Positions 62,060 to 64,000 of a stretch of 64,000 nt of DNA are shown here, in pieces (positions within the stretch are counted from its first letter, which is position 1; every line of letters starts with the position of its first letter). The notes beneath the pieces were generated by a model. That model did not search any database, was not told the DNA's origin, and was given only the letters and a program-made list of their open reading frames with translations. Origin of the DNA: Baylisascaris procyonis (taxonomy: Eukaryota; Nematoda; Chromadorea; Rhabditida; Ascarididae); the NCBI GenBank assembly GCA_037389465.1, contig JAZARR010000110.1, positions 2,113,501 to 2,177,500 of the forward strand. The letters run 5' to 3'. The position numbers and the translations under genes were made by a program.

Positions 62060-62910
62060 TCATTGCTCTTGTTTCTGCTCTTGTTCCTTCTTCAATAAAG
62101 CCTTCCGATTCAGTGAACGTGTACGTCTATCAACGACCATGTAGGTCATAAAACGAGGTGCCAAACGCATTGCCTCAACCTAAATTTATATCATTTTTAA
62201 CTCATCTATCACAAAAGCGAACAATATTTTCAACCATTCACTGGTAATGACCTAAAATATATTAAGCATCAACTTTGGCTGCAGTCTAAATATATGTAAG
62301 TAATGCTGATAATTATATAATGTATCCCTAAAGACTGATAAAGGCATGACTTCTAACCAGGTGGACGACAAGCAGCAACAATTAAAATGGATCACTAACC
62401 TGCATTTGATGAGAGAAGTAACCGCTTGTTTCAGGTGCGATTCCAATAGTCCTCACAGCACTCTTTGCGAATTGCTCCGGAGAGGGGATGTAAAACGATG
62501 GGCATCGAACCTACAAACATATCACCTCACATCACATCCCACTATGTTTATATATTCACATCGCGATAGTATCACAAACGGCTTATTGCCTTCAGTAATC
62601 ATTAAGTGGTCGTCCCCTAAAATATCAAAACAAACAACCATCAACAATCAGGAAGAATACGGCCTTAAAACAAACTCGTAATCCCCATCTGTATTGCCAA
62701 CAACTGCCCTTAACGGCAGTACGCTAATAAAATTTACTGTTAAATATTACTAATAAACCTTATAAATGAAGTTTTTATGGCCACATTTGCCCAGGAAGGA
62801 AGAGAGAATAGCTGACCAAGGAAATGTCAACAAGCACTAACTATGTCTTCTAAGGAAACCTTAGACATTCGTCCTTCTTCGATGAATGTACGAATTTCTT
62901 TCGCCACCAT
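62060..62910 (-). CDS. 3' exons of a LET-767/HSD17B12-type 3-ketoacyl-CoA reductase, partial
   Basis: Terminal exon 62060-62179 (TGA at 62062-62060), penultimate 62400-62510, and a probable earlier piece ending at 62860. They read RMSK, then VRCPSFYIPSPEQFAKSAV, RTIGIAPETSGYFSHQMQ, VEAMRLAPRFMTYMVVD and a lysine/glutamine-rich end. The MSK...FAKSA..T.G....GY..HQ pattern is the C-terminal part of LET-767/HSD17B12 short-chain dehydrogenases, ER enzymes that reduce 3-ketoacyl-CoA during fatty-acid elongation. The NAD(P)-binding and Ser/Tyr/Lys catalytic parts would lie upstream, outside the window or in exons I could not find. The left edge of the MSK exon is set by GTTTCC at 62859; its upstream limit is uncertain. 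The C-terminus does not show the KKxKN-like ER tail of HSD17B12. Confidence 0.8.
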
Positions 62911-64000
62911 TCATAAAACAACAACTGAGCACAAATCAGCATAAGATATATCGAGATTAAACAACATAATCTTGCAATAACTATTTCATATAGATAAACT
63001 CATGTTATGCTGTTTATGGCTAATCGGATTCTGTGTTAATTATAACGCCCATCCTCCGCCTATAGAAGATATTTTATATCCGTATCTCACTAATTAACGA
63101 ACAACTTAAGCAATCACGCATCTTATATGCTAAATTCCAAACTCAACATCGAACATCAAAAGCGCTCCTATCATCTCTTCTATTATTTCAGATTTTTTTT
63201 TCGATTTTAATCCACTGAATAAAAAAATATAAATAGTGAAAATTCAATCAATTGACTTTTGACATTTTTGTGGTGACAACCATCGGACATAGGCATTGAA
63301 TAATTAGATCGGTTTTCGAGTATTCTCGACGCATTACGTTCGTTAATCGAATAACATATTTCTGCAAAACAACAATATAATCCCATATAAAACTATGTGC
63401 AAATATCCATTCAAAAATCTATCGCAGTGAAAAAAAAAAATTTAAAAAATAGCGTCAATATGGGCAATAGTAATTTGCAATTTTCTACCGTCAGTATCTT
63501 TTCTTTGGCACTCCAAAGCTATAGAATTTCAAGTGATAACTCAGCGAGTATGAAAAATCAGAGCTCCAGCTCCAGCTAGTCTTCACTCTTTTAGTTTCTG
63601 GGAGCCCTCTTGCTTTTAGAATTACGCTGGAGTCTCTTAAAATTCAATAAACTCCATGCATAACATAAAATAGATATATCGGGTCTATCATGACCTTTAT
63701 CCTTCAAGTATGCTATTTGATATTTGCTTACAGCAAGAGATATTGTTCAATATGATGCAAAATTATATATGAACAAATTTAATGTCTAGCACATTAAGTT
63801 TAAAAAGCTTTTAGTAGTAATAGAGTGGAGCAGAAATAATACATACTTTAGTGATATATGAGAAATGATAATTGGAATTTATTGGTTCAATTTTGAAAAA
63901 AAAAAATGACGAGACGATCTAAAAGGCTCGATTATTCCCCTTTAATCCATGATATTCCAACTTGAATACAACTTAATCCGAACTTATTAAACAATTACTT
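62911..64000. other. Right edge, no exon recognised
   Basis: By position this should include introns and upstream exons of the minus-strand reductase gene. I could not find the expected catalytic-domain exons in either strand. The frame at 63397-63579 (plus) is AT-rich and serine-rich and matches nothing known to me. Confidence 0.5.

Noticed and set aside
1..64000. CRISPR array, bacterial insert or viral genes
   Set aside because: The only regular repeat array (29625-30085) has no spacers, and no bacterial operon, rRNA or viral protein signature was seen.

Overview
The window is nuclear eukaryotic DNA, most likely from a nematode. It is AT-rich, with long introns ending in short TTTCAG/TTTTAG-type acceptors and many microsatellites. 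Three recognisable animal genes are present, all broken into small exons; no bacterial, organellar or viral gene was seen. The genus cannot be fixed from the sequence alone. The multi-kilobase introns are long for a small nematode genome.

Layout: (1) 1-9068 holds no gene I can support; it is T-rich with simple repeats, hairpins and one tRNA-derived relic, and probably contains the missing 5' end of the next gene. (2) 9069-36571, plus strand: an Fe65/APBB adaptor gene (feh-1 of nematodes) in at least 12 exons, with an acidic N-terminal part, one WW domain, a proline/glutamine linker and two PTB domains. (3) 36572-41800: the convergent 3' intergenic space. (4) 41801-55932, minus strand: a complete 20-exon TTC7 gene of about 904 residues, the tetratricopeptide scaffold of the plasma-membrane PI4-kinase III-alpha complex. 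(5) 55933-62059: upstream of TTC7, with direct repeats, a pre-miRNA-like hairpin and several weak exon candidates. (6) 62060-62910 and probably beyond, minus strand: the 3' exons of a LET-767/HSD17B12-type 3-ketoacyl-CoA reductase.

The Fe65 and TTC7 models are supported by reading-phase continuity at every listed junction and by residue-level similarity to the families. Fe65 links the amyloid-precursor-like tail to other partners. TTC7 helps make PI4P at the plasma membrane. The reductase works in fatty-acid elongation in the ER. The three genes are not an operon: spacings are kilobases and one gene is on the other strand.

Items most worth a second look: a near-perfect 35+35 bp palindrome in an Fe65 intron; a 75-nt hairpin and paired 24-bp repeats just upstream of TTC7; a 120-bp higher-order minisatellite open on both strands; a GC-rich retroposed insertion with target-site-like repeats in a TTC7 intron; a possible MGNC lipid-anchor start on TTC7; candidate small acidic exons in Fe65; and a TTC7 exon end whose 5' splice site is repeated three times.
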